A stretch of DNA of 64,000 nucleotides, from the IMG/VR virus record IMGVR_UViG_3300028840_004314, positions 1 to 64,000 of that record. One strand, given 5' to 3'. Positions 7,000 through 16,093 of this stretch are shown here, piece by piece. The stretch is from a virus. Every line of letters begins with the position of its first letter. Within the stretch, counting starts at the first letter, position 1. The position numbers were made by a program, and so were the translations under genes. The notes beneath the pieces are model-generated. The model worked only from the letters and a program-made list of their open reading frames with translations. It was not told the origin of the DNA and ran no database searches.

Positions 7000-9147
7000 A
7001 TGCGGAAAGACATTGTAGATATCCTAGTCGATGGTGGAGTTAAGTTGGTTCATGAATCCGCCCATCACATTACAAAGGTTCACCGTACAAAGGTGAACGA
7101 ACAGGGTGTGGATGAAGAGCCATTGAAGCTCCCCGCCTCCGAGGACGTTCCCATGGGAGACGATATCCCTACTGATGAGGAGGTACCTCCAACGGGTGGT
7201 ATACCTGAGGAGGAGAAAGAGCAGGAGCCAGTTAGCAAACGATACCTCGGAAAGGCCGGGGACAACTACCTGTACTTCGTTACGAAACAGAACGACGGGG
7301 ATCAGGTGGAAGATATGCAGATACTGAATCAGGATGAGGAAGTAGTGTACAGTGCGGCCGACGCCGACGAGGATTTCTCCAACTTTGACGAGTTTCTCTT
7401 GCATGCCATTCACAACACCGAGATGGACGACGTCGCCAAGGACGTGTACGACGAGTTCATCTATCCGAAGTTGGTTGAACCCGAGATGCCCGAGGACGCT
7501 CTGGCTATGGGCGATGAAGAGGAGGGGCCGATGGATGATGCGGGTCCTGGTCCCTCCAGGTCCAGGAAACCTTCCAGGTTGGGTCCGATCGGTAAAAAGG
7601 GCCCCTTAAGCGGACCTAAGGGTGGACCAGAGGGTGGACCGGAGGAGGGCCCCTCCTTAGGTGGGCCTAAATCCCCGACACCACCCATGAAGGATGAAGA
7701 GGGTCCCGAGGGTGGGCCGAGAAGTCCGGAGAAGCCACCTGTGCCCGAGCCTGAAATGGACGAGCCTCCAATTGGTGAGCCCGAGCCCGAGGAGAAACCT
7801 CGTCGTCGGCCTCGTAGACGTCCTCCGACTTCACCAAAGTCCTTTGGACCGGACCTTCGTCCCAGGGAGTCCAGGAGACGTGGTCGAAGAGTGAAGGAGG
7901 CCCATCGTGATTCATTTGAACCAGACGAGATCGAACTTCCTCAGGCGCTTCACCAGGCCATTATGAGCCTTCGGAACGATCCGGAGTTACAGGCTGTCGG
8001 TATTGGTGATACAGCCACGGATGAGGGTATTTCCATGTCAGTGGAGTACCTTCTTCAAAATGGATTACAGTCCATGGATTCTTTGTTGGACAACACAGGA
8101 GGAGATCCCTATAATCTTCTTCCCACGGAGGACGAGGCTGATAACATGGAACCCGAAAGTTGGGATCCCATGCAGTTTGCCTCTGTGCAGAAGGGCGTGA
8201 AGAAGATCACTCAAACAGTGTACAAAGCCTTGGAGGACTCTTGGGACGAGTTGCAGCAATATGATCCTCAGACGGTGGGTGTAGAGGTGTACGACATACT
8301 CCATACGTCTGATGATTCGGAGTACGACGACGAGGAGGATGGGGATTGGACCCAGGAGAATGAACGCCGGAAAAAGATGAACGAGATCTTTTATGGTAAG
8401 CAGGACGAAGGTCCAACCCTTTCGGATATGCCCAAACCCTTGGTGGATGCCCTGAAAAAGATCAAGTCGGATCCGGAGCTTCAGACGTTGGGTGTAGGTG
8501 ATACTGCCACGGACGAAGGTATTTTCCATGCCATCGCCTACATTTTTGAAGAGGGGTTGGACGGTTTCAATACATTACTCCAAACGGAGTCCGGTGAGTT
8601 GATGGATCCGTATAACCTTCTTCCGACTGAGCAGGAGGCCAAGGATGCCGAGCTGTCCGATTACGATCCTACAAGGTATCCTTCTGTACAGAAAGGAATG
8701 AAGAAGATAACACAGATGTTGCAGGCAGGTTTGGAGAAGAGCTGGAGTGGGTTGGAGACCTCCGGGTTGGATGGTAATGAAATACTCCACGTTCTGTACA
8801 GTTGGTTTCACTTTGGAAGTGAAGAGGACGACGAGGAGGAGGCCGCTCCGGAGTTTGAAAGTAGGAAACGTCCTACTAAGGAGAGTCGTGTAAACGAGGA
8901 GCGTTACACATATTCCGGACCCACTGGTGACAACCACTACTTCCTGGACTTCAACGACGCCGAAGAGGAAATGATGGTGACGGATGACAAGGGCAACTCC
9001 TTGATCTCGGGCACTTATGGAACGAAGGGAGAGACGTATACGATCCAGAGTCCCCACGCTGTGGCCAAGTTGGTGTTGGATTTGTTCCAAGAGGAGGACG
9101 AGAAGGTATCAGCCGGATGGAGACTTATGAAGAGGCGGGTATGTTGA
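7000..9147 (+). CDS. Large acidic modular protein with duplicated domain and internal EAHRDSF motif
   Basis: A 715-residue protein from ATG 7000 (GGAG 9 bases upstream; GTG 6976 is in frame but lacks a site). Order: helical start with VHE-S (residues 17-20); a domain near residues 80-170; a Pro/Gly-rich linker (about 185-285) ending in a basic patch; VKEAHRDSFEP at 298-308; two tandem copies of a domain of about 145 residues (306-455 and 468-610), both with GDTATDEGI, YNLLPTE and SVQKGxKKITQ; then VNEERY at 631 and a C-terminal domain. Propeptide-like sites fall at domain borders, as in a polyprotein cut during head maturation. The cutting is inference. Confidence 0.7.
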   Translation: MRKDIVDILVDGGVKLVHESAHHITKVHRTKVNEQGVDEEPLKLPASEDVPMGDDIPTDEEVPPTGGIPEEEKEQEPVSKRYLGKAGDNYLYFVTKQNDGDQVEDMQILNQDEEVVYSAADADEDFSNFDEFLLHAIHNTEMDDVAKDVYDEFIYPKLVEPEMPEDALAMGDEEEGPMDDAGPGPSRSRKPSRLGPIGKKGPLSGPKGGPEGGPEEGPSLGGPKSPTPPMKDEEGPEGGPRSPEKPPVPEPEMDEPPIGEPEPEEKPRRRPRRRPPTSPKSFGPDLRPRESRRRGRRVKEAHRDSFEPDEIELPQALHQAIMSLRNDPELQAVGIGDTATDEGISMSVEYLLQNGLQSMDSLLDNTGGDPYNLLPTEDEADNMEPESWDPMQFASVQKGVKKITQTVYKALEDSWDELQQYDPQTVGVEVYDILHTSDDSEYDDEEDGDWTQENERRKKMNEIFYGKQDEGPTLSDMPKPLVDALKKIKSDPELQTLGVGDTATDEGIFHAIAYIFEEGLDGFNTLLQTESGELMDPYNLLPTEQEAKDAELSDYDPTRYPSVQKGMKKITQMLQAGLEKSWSGLETSGLDGNEILHVLYSWFHFGSEEDDEEEAAPEFESRKRPTKESRVNEERYTYSGPTGDNHYFLDFNDAEEEMMVTDDKGNSLISGTYGTKGETYTIQSPHAVAKLVLDLFQEEDEKVSAGWRLMKRRVC

Positions 9148-10082
9148 CCAACGACAAAGGGTTGGTGATTCATCTGGACAACGGACAGTCGTTCACCGTT
9201 ACTGTAAAGAGGTACAAAGGAGATGGTAGTGTAAGTGAAAAGGACATTGTTGAAATACTGCCGTACCTAAACGCCGAACTGGAGGATAACTGGAGTAAGC
9301 TGGGAGACGACGACAATGAAGACATGGAGGAAGGGAAGAAGTTCGACAAGTGTGTAAAGGACGGTGGTCGTGTACGTCGAGTGTCCGGGGAGAAGAAACA
9401 TGGCCTGGACAAGGATGAGTATGTGAACTACTGTTACAGTGGTGGAGATTCCTTCCGAGGTGAAGTGAAGAAGAAAAAGACAAAGGAGGCCTGTGGTAAA
9501 ATCCATCGCGACAAGAGCAAAAAGAAGGTGAACGAGACCTGGGACGAAGGTCCCTTCCGTCGGATGTGGGACGAGCAACAGGATCCCAAGGCCATTCTGA
9601 TCGCCAATCTCATCGCCGAGGTGTGGAATGGTGGCTTTGAACAGTGGGTCGCCAATACCTCCACGGGGGATCAAACAGACACCCGGGATGCCCTGGAACC
9701 CATTCAAGGGGAGAATGTAAAGAAGCTGGCCAAGATGGTGGATGAAATCATTTCCATGCAAGTTCCTGCCTCTACTCCTTGGATAGAGGAGGAGTCGTGG
9801 TATCAGGACAATGAGGAGAGGTTGGACGCCATGGATCGGGAGTTTTACGACGTGGATGAAGTAGTGGTCAATGAGTTGGACGCCCACTATGGTGGAGACC
9901 TTTCCGGAACCGCGAAGTACAATTTCGAGGGTATCCAGGTGGAAGGTGAAGACGGGAATTACAGGATTCGAACCAAGGAAGGGGTGACACATTGTAGTGA
10001 AGCTGCTATACTGGCGTGGTCAGGAGCCGACTCCATAACGGAGGAAGTACTGAAAGTGTTTGTAACTGAAGCCATCAATTAA
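9117..10082 (+). CDS. Multi-domain protein with DMP19-like segment
   Basis: A 321-residue protein starting at ATG 9117 inside the previous gene's end; ATG 9138 is also possible. Residues 145-215 contain NGGFEQWVAN (171-180), the hallmark of DMP19/DUF4375 domains, a fold studied in Neisseria as a DNA mimic. The segment just before it is basic and Cys-containing (85-140) and ends in KVNE-T at 138-141, a possible processing site. The C-terminal 60 residues resemble a small beta domain and end in VTEAIN. Like its neighbours it is likely to be packaged or core-associated, which is inference. Confidence 0.6.
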   Translation: METYEEAGMLTNDKGLVIHLDNGQSFTVTVKRYKGDGSVSEKDIVEILPYLNAELEDNWSKLGDDDNEDMEEGKKFDKCVKDGGRVRRVSGEKKHGLDKDEYVNYCYSGGDSFRGEVKKKKTKEACGKIHRDKSKKKVNETWDEGPFRRMWDEQQDPKAILIANLIAEVWNGGFEQWVANTSTGDQTDTRDALEPIQGENVKKLAKMVDEIISMQVPASTPWIEEESWYQDNEERLDAMDREFYDVDEVVVNELDAHYGGDLSGTAKYNFEGIQVEGEDGNYRIRTKEGVTHCSEAAILAWSGADSITEEVLKVFVTEAIN

Positions 10083-10093
10083 GGTGACAATAG

Positions 10094-10810
10094 ATGGATC
10101 CATACTTGACATTAGTGAAACGTCTGTCTCTTATGGAGGCGGAGGCTTCCTTGGCCATTTCCGAGGCCTTGGACAAACCTGAAGATCTCTACAAGCAGTA
10201 CGTGGAGACAGAAAAGGTGGACGAGCAGGATTTCGAGTACTTCCGAGATCAGGATCCTACTGCCGACAAGTATCTGTCTTGGATGCTGAAACAAGTGGCT
10301 CGGTATGGAGAACAGTATTCTAATCTTGAGATCGCCAATGTAGTGAAGGAATTCGAGCAACAGAAGAAGCGGAAGAAACTGAGTCAGCCGGACATTAACC
10401 AGCATGACATGGAATCCGCCAGACATGACATCGAAAACGCCAAGAAGATGGAGACTCAGCAGGACAAGAAGAAGATCCAGGGGGAAGGGATTGAGATCCT
10501 GGAGGATGACGAGAACAAGCGTGTTGCACTGATCACATCCTACGAGGCCTGTCATAAGTACGGTAAGGGTAGTAAGTGGTGTGTATCTGCAGATCCTCCC
10601 CAGGGCAAAAAGGACTGGGATCAGTACTATCGCCAACGGGAGAGGATTTACATTGTATGGGACAAGAACAAACCGCATGACCCAAAGTACCACAAGTGGT
10701 TGATCGAAGTCCCATTACATGGAGAGCCAACCGCCTGGGACGCCCAGGACAACGATTATACATTCGAAAAGTATTTGGAAATCACTGGGTTCGGTGAGGA
10801 AGACGACTAA
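10094..10810 (+). CDS. Protein with propeptide-like start and a YGKGSKWC domain
   Basis: A 238-residue protein. Residues 1-16 end in LMEA (Glu15), which fits the LxE-A cleavage rule but lacks the HRDLF extension. Residues 25-130 are helical and charged. The C-terminal half carries YGKGSKWCVSA (156-166) followed by DQYYRQRERIYIVWDK. Domains with a GxGTKWC-type motif followed by a phenylalanine/tyrosine and a YIV strand recur in phage proteins; I know no assigned activity. It lies 40 bases ahead of the prohead protease gene. Confidence 0.65.
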   Translation: MDPYLTLVKRLSLMEAEASLAISEALDKPEDLYKQYVETEKVDEQDFEYFRDQDPTADKYLSWMLKQVARYGEQYSNLEIANVVKEFEQQKKRKKLSQPDINQHDMESARHDIENAKKMETQQDKKKIQGEGIEILEDDENKRVALITSYEACHKYGKGSKWCVSADPPQGKKDWDQYYRQRERIYIVWDKNKPHDPKYHKWLIEVPLHGEPTAWDAQDNDYTFEKYLEITGFGEEDD

Positions 10811-10849
10811 ACCAATCAGAACCTTCAAGTTGAATTAGGAGCCATTCTA

Positions 10850-12715
10850 ATGAAAGAGCAGTTATTTGAAACCAGTTTCGTGAAGGCCGACATACTTGAA
10901 TCTGATTCGGCGAAGCTTCCCAAGGGTGTCCTGTGTCAGGGTGTGTGGCCGATTTGCAACATCGGTAAATTGAACCACAACAATCGGATGTACGAGAAGG
11001 ACGTTTACGAGAGGGTGATCGCAAACGCCCTGATTACCGAGAAGATGAAGAACAGGACCCTGTACGGTGAACCCGAGCATCCTCAGGAGACCCAGTCGTC
11101 CTTGGATCGTACTTCTCACATCGTCACCGACATGTGGATCGATGAGAAAACCGACCGCGTGATGAACAGGATTGAAGTCCTGAACACCCCTGGTGGTCAG
11201 CTCATCAATACACTCCTGGAGGCAGGGTGCCTTGTGGGTGTATCCACACGGGCCGAGGGAGAACTGGAGGAGGTTCGCGAAGGTCAGAAAGAACCTTACA
11301 TGAGAGTCGTTCCGGAGTCGTACAATTATGTAACCACGGACTTCACGGCCGATCCCAGCACACTTGGGGCCATTCCTGTCCAAGTGGAGAAGAACGTCGT
11401 GAACCAGGTACAGGAGGCCTTGAAGGAAGGTAAAGTGGACAAACGCTTTGCCTGTTCCTTGCTGGAGTCCTGTAAGAGCAAGGAGGCGAAGACTCTTCTG
11501 GAAACCGTCCAGGAAAAGGAGGAGCCCACGGAGAAGGAGCCTACCAACGAGAAAGATGAATCCCCCTGGCGTAAGCTGAAGGTGGGAGACAAAGTGAAGT
11601 ACGAAGGAAAGGAGTACTCCGTCAAAGGTATTTCATTGGAGGAAAGCACCGTGGATATTTCAACCGATGATGGAACGGTGGTATCCGTCAATGATCCCGA
11701 CTCACTTGTCGTGATCACACCTCCTGATGGATCTGCTGTACCAGTTACTGATGAACCTCCATCATCACCCCCAGTGGACCTGGAGGACGTCGTTCCTCCA
11801 GGTCCCGATATTGACGTGGCCATGGAACCTCCTGGAGTACCCGAGGAGGACCTTGAGGCCGAATTGGAACCCGAAGGCCCCTCCGGACCAGAAGCCCTAG
11901 GCCTGGACCTGGAAGAGCCGGAGGAGGTTCCTGAGCTCGAAGAGGAGCCAGAGGAGGAGGAAGAGGACGAAGAGGAGATGAACGACAGTAAGAAAGCCTC
12001 CTCTGGTGATGACAAATTGGACGAGACGGACGATCAGAAGGCCAAGGAGTCCAAGACTCCCGCGTCGGACCTAACCAAGGAGATATTGTCCAACAAGATC
12101 GACAAGGCCCTGGCTGAAGCCCAACGAGACAAGGCTGTTGAAGTGGCCAGTGAGATTGAGGAACAACGTGTGAAGGAAATCGCCATCCTCACCAAGAAGC
12201 TGAACGCCCTCCGCGAAGAGTTGAAACCGGAGGACAGGAGTGTACTGGACCAGGCCCTGGCGGAGAACGAGGCCCTTCAGAAGAAGATCCAGGAAATGAA
12301 GAAACAGGCGAAGCTTCTTATGGAGAAGATCAGTAAGATCAAGGAGTCCTTCGCCGCTCAGTTGTCGACCGTTAAGGAAGGCGTCGTGAAGATGGAGGAG
12401 GACTTCAAGAAGAAGTTGGAAGAGGAGAAGAAGAGGTTGGCAGAGGAAGCCCACCAGGTATTTATGGAGAGATACGCCAAGTATAAAATCGAAACGTCAG
12501 GTCTGCCCGTGACGGAGAAGGTTCGAACACTTATCGAATCCTGCGACACGCCAGAGGAGGCGGATGAGTTGGTGGAACATGTACGCGATACGCTTCGCGA
12601 GAGTGCACTTCACTCCGAAAAGTTGGAGAGCGTGGATGTGGACGCCATGAAGGAAAACTCCGGCCAAGTTTACATTGATAAGGTGGTCGGGGATTTCATG
12701 GACGCGATGATATAG
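10850..12715 (+). CDS. Prohead protease (S80, gp21-like) fused to a coiled-coil scaffold-like domain
   Basis: A 621-residue protein. Residues 1-190 are a T4 gp21-type (peptidase S80) domain: NHNNRMY at 42-48, GEPEHP with probable catalytic His77, and GVSTRAEG with probable Ser132. It should cut capsid, scaffold and targeted internal proteins after LxE-type sites. Residues 190-260 form a linker with a small beta segment (VGDKVKYEGKEY). Residues 280-390 are acidic and Pro-rich. Residues 410-545 are a long Lys/Glu coiled coil and the end is helical. In T4 protease and scaffold (gp22) are separate; here one chain seems to hold both. LFE-T (5-8) may be a self-cutting site. The next gene is the capsid protein. 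Confidence 0.88.
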   Translation: MKEQLFETSFVKADILESDSAKLPKGVLCQGVWPICNIGKLNHNNRMYEKDVYERVIANALITEKMKNRTLYGEPEHPQETQSSLDRTSHIVTDMWIDEKTDRVMNRIEVLNTPGGQLINTLLEAGCLVGVSTRAEGELEEVREGQKEPYMRVVPESYNYVTTDFTADPSTLGAIPVQVEKNVVNQVQEALKEGKVDKRFACSLLESCKSKEAKTLLETVQEKEEPTEKEPTNEKDESPWRKLKVGDKVKYEGKEYSVKGISLEESTVDISTDDGTVVSVNDPDSLVVITPPDGSAVPVTDEPPSSPPVDLEDVVPPGPDIDVAMEPPGVPEEDLEAELEPEGPSGPEALGLDLEEPEEVPELEEEPEEEEEDEEEMNDSKKASSGDDKLDETDDQKAKESKTPASDLTKEILSNKIDKALAEAQRDKAVEVASEIEEQRVKEIAILTKKLNALREELKPEDRSVLDQALAENEALQKKIQEMKKQAKLLMEKISKIKESFAAQLSTVKEGVVKMEEDFKKKLEEEKKRLAEEAHQVFMERYAKYKIETSGLPVTEKVRTLIESCDTPEEADELVEHVRDTLRESALHSEKLESVDVDAMKENSGQVYIDKVVGDFMDAMI

Positions 12716-12766
12716 TGTCGTCGCCCATAGTTAGCCACAACACTTAGTTTTGTAAAGGAACTAGTG

Positions 12767-14305
12767 ATGAAGAAATCGACCATTCAAAATCTGGCTGAGG
12801 CCAGGTATCAGCAGATCCTGCAGCAGCAGGAGCAGCTCATCGAGGGGTGGAAGCCCATCCTCAACGCGTGCAACAAGTGGAATGAGGAACACCGCGGAGA
12901 GCCCCTGGATAAGCACCAGATGAGAAACATCGCACAGTGCCTGGAGAACGCCTACATCGAGGGCTCCTTCCGCCAGCACAGCAAGATGTTTGAGGCCACC
13001 ACCGAGGACAACATCAGCTTCCTGGGCGTTCAGCTGCCCGTGATTGCTGCCATCGTTCCCTCGCTGGTGCTGAATGACGTCGCCGTTGTGCAGGCCTTGG
13101 ACCGTCGAACCGGTTCCGTGTTCTATCTGGACGTTAAGGCCGGCTCCACCAAGGGTGGTGTCACGAGCGGAGACGTTCTGATGGATGCCAAGACTGGCCA
13201 TGCCAGGACCAAGACCAACCGCCTGTACGCCGCGGCCATCGTCGAGAACGAGACCCTGGTGGACGAGGGTGGTGGAGGTGCCGCCACGTACACTGGTACG
13301 GTGGATTTCGCCCCCGGGTTGATCAACCTGGAGTACGTGACCATCAAGGATTCCAGTGGAACCGTGCTGGGCCGTTCCAACAGCTCAGGTACGATCACCG
13401 ATGCCACCTCCGGCAGTACGGGTGTTACCGGTACCATCACCGCGGCAGGTGTGTACAGCATCGACTTCAGTGCCACGTCTCTCGGCTCTGGAAATGGTGC
13501 CACGATCACCTACCACTACCAGTACGACCTGCCCACCGATGCCTATGGCAACAATGATGGTGTCCCCCAGATGGACATCAACATCAGCTCGAGTGCCATC
13601 GAGTCCATCGACTTCCCCGTGAGGTCGCGGTACAGCATCGGTGCCATGTTCGACCTGAAGAAGGCACATGGCATGGACCTCGAGTCCGAGGTTGTGAAGT
13701 ACCTGGGTGGCGAAGTCCGCTGGACCGTGGATCATTATGGCATCGACCTGATCGAGACCGCGGCCACTGGTGGGTATGATCCCATCGCGGGGGCCAATTT
13801 CAGCCCCGCGACCGCGATCACGGCCTGGAACGCCAACGTCGGCTCCGGTGAGCCCTGGATCTGGAAAAAGGAGGAGTTCATAGATCGTATCTATGAAGGC
13901 TCCAACAACATCCAGTCCAAGACGCTGCGCGCGATCGGTAATTTCATTATCGCCGATCTGAACGTGTGTCGTGTGATCAGCCAGCACAGCAAGTTCAAGG
14001 GCAATGCCAATATCACTGGCAAGAAGGCCCCGACTGGCCCGGTGAACATCGGTACGCTGGACAACCGATTCACCGTCGTTCAGGATCCCTTCCTGACCAC
14101 CAATCGTTACCTGGTGGGCTACAAGGGCGATCACTTCTTGAACGCGGGCATGATTTACGCCCCGTACATCCCGCTGTTCGCCAGCCCCACGCTGACGACC
14201 GCGGACCTGATCGCCCAGAAGGGCTTCATGAGCTCGGCTGGGTTCAAGATCACGAACGCCGGTATGTTCACCTACGGCTCCATCAGCGGTACCTACTTTA
14301 GCTAG
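12767..14305 (+). CDS. Major capsid protein (T4 gp23-like)
   Basis: A 512-residue protein from ATG 12767, preceded by AAAGGAAC. The segment from about 70 to 125 matches the gp23 family pattern: a processing site followed by hydrophobic VPSLVLNDVAVVQALDRRTG. By analogy with T4, the mature protein probably begins after MFE (Glu76), at ATTEDN; LAE-A at residues 9-12 is a further possible cut. An inserted beta-rich domain (about 165-255, Gly/Ser/Thr-rich) interrupts the core. Codon use is more GC-rich and uniform than in neighbouring genes, as expected for the most abundant product. It follows the protease gene and ends at a strong terminator. Confidence 0.9.
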   Translation: MKKSTIQNLAEARYQQILQQQEQLIEGWKPILNACNKWNEEHRGEPLDKHQMRNIAQCLENAYIEGSFRQHSKMFEATTEDNISFLGVQLPVIAAIVPSLVLNDVAVVQALDRRTGSVFYLDVKAGSTKGGVTSGDVLMDAKTGHARTKTNRLYAAAIVENETLVDEGGGGAATYTGTVDFAPGLINLEYVTIKDSSGTVLGRSNSSGTITDATSGSTGVTGTITAAGVYSIDFSATSLGSGNGATITYHYQYDLPTDAYGNNDGVPQMDINISSSAIESIDFPVRSRYSIGAMFDLKKAHGMDLESEVVKYLGGEVRWTVDHYGIDLIETAATGGYDPIAGANFSPATAITAWNANVGSGEPWIWKKEEFIDRIYEGSNNIQSKTLRAIGNFIIADLNVCRVISQHSKFKGNANITGKKAPTGPVNIGTLDNRFTVVQDPFLTTNRYLVGYKGDHFLNAGMIYAPYIPLFASPTLTTADLIAQKGFMSSAGFKITNAGMFTYGSISGTYFS

Positions 14306-14347
14306 TAGGCCCGGCGATGCTCTCTAGTCGTTAACGGTGAGTAATCA

Positions 14348-14380
14348 GGGAGGGGTCCGCGTGGCCCCTCCCTTTCTTTG
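14348..14380 (+). terminator. Strong Rho-independent terminator after the capsid gene
   Basis: GGGAGGGG (14348-14355) pairs with CCCCTCCC (14365-14372), with CC/GG inside and a GCGT loop, followed by TTTCTTTG. It lies 42 bases past the capsid stop and should insulate capsid transcription from the fibre genes. Confidence 0.85.
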
Positions 14381-14414
14381 TAACAACTGGGAAATGGTGA
14401 TTGGAGATTGAAAA

Positions 14415-15029
14415 ATGGTAGTGAAACAGATCATAGCACTGAAGAATGTAATGATCAACACCGGGATTGAGAAAGTACATCTTATTCCGAATGAGACGTA
14501 CAACATGAAGTTCCAGAGTGAACCTCAATTTCAGGCCTTGTTGGCCTTTGGCAACTTCAAGGAACACTTCTCGGAAGTGCCTGTACTTCCTCCGAGACAG
14601 GAGGAGCCTTCGGCGGACGTGGATTCAGAACCTAAGCGTCAGAAGGTCAACCATCCGCCAGTGGTGGAGGAGATTCCTCCCACAAGGGATGTACGGCCCG
14701 AGGCTGTCACAGAGGTTATCCCTCCCCTGAGGGACGAGGCCTCCGAGCAGGAGGACGATCAGAAGTCCGAGGACGATCAGAAGCCCAGACGGCGTAGGCG
14801 TCGTAGGAAGGCCGAGGAAACCACCGAGGAACTGCCCACCAGGGAACCAAAGGTGAAGTTGCAGGAACCTACTATTAAATTGGAAGTTGCCAAACGCGGC
14901 TGTGAAAACTGTAACAACGAAATGGTCTGTGTAGGCCAGTCCAATGTGGATGGTCTCCTCAAGACCAAGATGCTGTGTCCGGTGTGCGGGGAAACAGGTG
15001 TGATTACAGTCGATCCAAACCAGACGTAG
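14415..15029 (+). CDS. Hypothetical protein with Arg-rich patch and C-terminal zinc ribbon
   Basis: A 204-residue protein. Residues 1-55 look folded and beta-rich. Residues 60-150 are Pro/Glu/Asp-rich and low-complexity, with a run of seven arginines at about 124-130. The C-terminus holds two Cys pairs, CENCN and CPVCG, about 30 residues apart, a typical zinc ribbon. Start ATG 14415 follows GGAGATTGAAAA. The first gene after the capsid terminator, it heads the fibre block. No function is assigned; nucleic-acid binding is possible from the basic patch and ribbon. Confidence 0.65.
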   Translation: MVVKQIIALKNVMINTGIEKVHLIPNETYNMKFQSEPQFQALLAFGNFKEHFSEVPVLPPRQEEPSADVDSEPKRQKVNHPPVVEEIPPTRDVRPEAVTEVIPPLRDEASEQEDDQKSEDDQKPRRRRRRRKAEETTEELPTREPKVKLQEPTIKLEVAKRGCENCNNEMVCVGQSNVDGLLKTKMLCPVCGETGVITVDPNQT

Positions 15030-15043
15030 TACCCAGGTAGAAA

Positions 15044-16090
15044 ATGTCTGAAACCATATTCAGTGTAGAGTCCGGGGATACACTTGATTTTGCTTGTGGG
15101 TATACCTACTCCTATGGCCCTGTGTTTTATTGTCCTGCGGACTTTGAAATCACAGAAGTACATATCTATTTGAAGCGTGTGTACAATCCGGATGGTGAAG
15201 ATGTCAATGTTGATTTGTACCGGGCGGATGAAGACGGACTTATAACTGGATCCATTCTTTCTACTGGTTCCGGTAGTACTGCGGGATTAAGTACAAGTAC
15301 CCCTACTTGGTATCAAGTCAACATGTCGTCGTATAATCTGTCTGTTGGGTTGAAGTACATTCTGGCTTTTTGGTCGAACTCCCCAAGATACTTTCAAGTA
15401 CGTGGTACGGCCGATTTGGAAACTACGGATCCTGTAATAGGTAATTCGTATACAGCCAATCATTGGAGTACTAGTACAATGCAGAACTCCAAGGGCTTTG
15501 AGTTGTTATTCAAAGTCGTTGGGAATTATGGTGCCAGTGCTTATCTACTCAGGACGGGGTGGATAGGGTACATCTATCAAAATGCAACACTGCGACAAAC
15601 AGCCACGTGGAGAGCCCAGACTTTTACAACACCCGCGGACGGGTTTACGATGACTCGTTTTGATACACGACTTCTTCGTAGTGCGGGAGCGTCGGGAACA
15701 GTGTATGCGGATTTGTTTGCCACGGATGGATCAGGACATCCAACTGGATCTGCTCTGGCCACGTCGTCCATTGATGCTTCTACATTAACTACAAACTCCG
15801 TTGGGGCCATGACGCCGTTTACTTTTAGTTACGCCTTGTCAGGGTCCACTAAATACGCGATGAGTTTTCGAACGGATGCCACAGCGGATAATGTGGTGTC
15901 CATTAGGAGATCCCCATCCGCCACCTATTCCAGATATGGTGGAGGGAACTATGAGGTTTCCGCGGATCAAGGATCCAGTTGGACAACGTACACAGCCTAT
16001 GAACATGAATTCTCCATTTATTCAGAATTCAGGTCGACGGCGGGAGCCGCCCAGGCCTTTCATCATTATCAAAAGTTAGCTAGGGGCTAG
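15044..16090 (+). CDS. Virion adhesin with two jelly-roll-like domains
   Basis: A 348-residue protein with two domains of about 165 residues. Each has the pattern hydrophobic strand, YADLFATDGSGHPTGS-type loop (or DLYRADEDGLITGS in the first copy), then a strand with YxxxF. This is typical of the choice-of-anchor-R or carbohydrate-binding domains of phage structural proteins. The composition is Ser/Thr/Tyr-rich with no signal peptide. It sits next to fibre and tailspike genes, so a role on the virion surface is likely; the ligand is unknown. Confidence 0.6.
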   Translation: MSETIFSVESGDTLDFACGYTYSYGPVFYCPADFEITEVHIYLKRVYNPDGEDVNVDLYRADEDGLITGSILSTGSGSTAGLSTSTPTWYQVNMSSYNLSVGLKYILAFWSNSPRYFQVRGTADLETTDPVIGNSYTANHWSTSTMQNSKGFELLFKVVGNYGASAYLLRTGWIGYIYQNATLRQTATWRAQTFTTPADGFTMTRFDTRLLRSAGASGTVYADLFATDGSGHPTGSALATSSIDASTLTTNSVGAMTPFTFSYALSGSTKYAMSFRTDATADNVVSIRRSPSATYSRYGGGNYEVSADQGSSWTTYTAYEHEFSIYSEFRSTAGAAQAFHHYQKLARG

Positions 16091-16093
16091 ACT

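Noticed and set aside
11326-12015. Antisense Ser-rich open frame under the protease-scaffold gene
   Set aside because: Serine runs arise from antisense reading of GAG/GAA codons; the + strand gene is certain.
13385-14134. Antisense open frame under the capsid gene
   Set aside because: Long only because of biased codon use in a highly expressed gene; no independent evidence.
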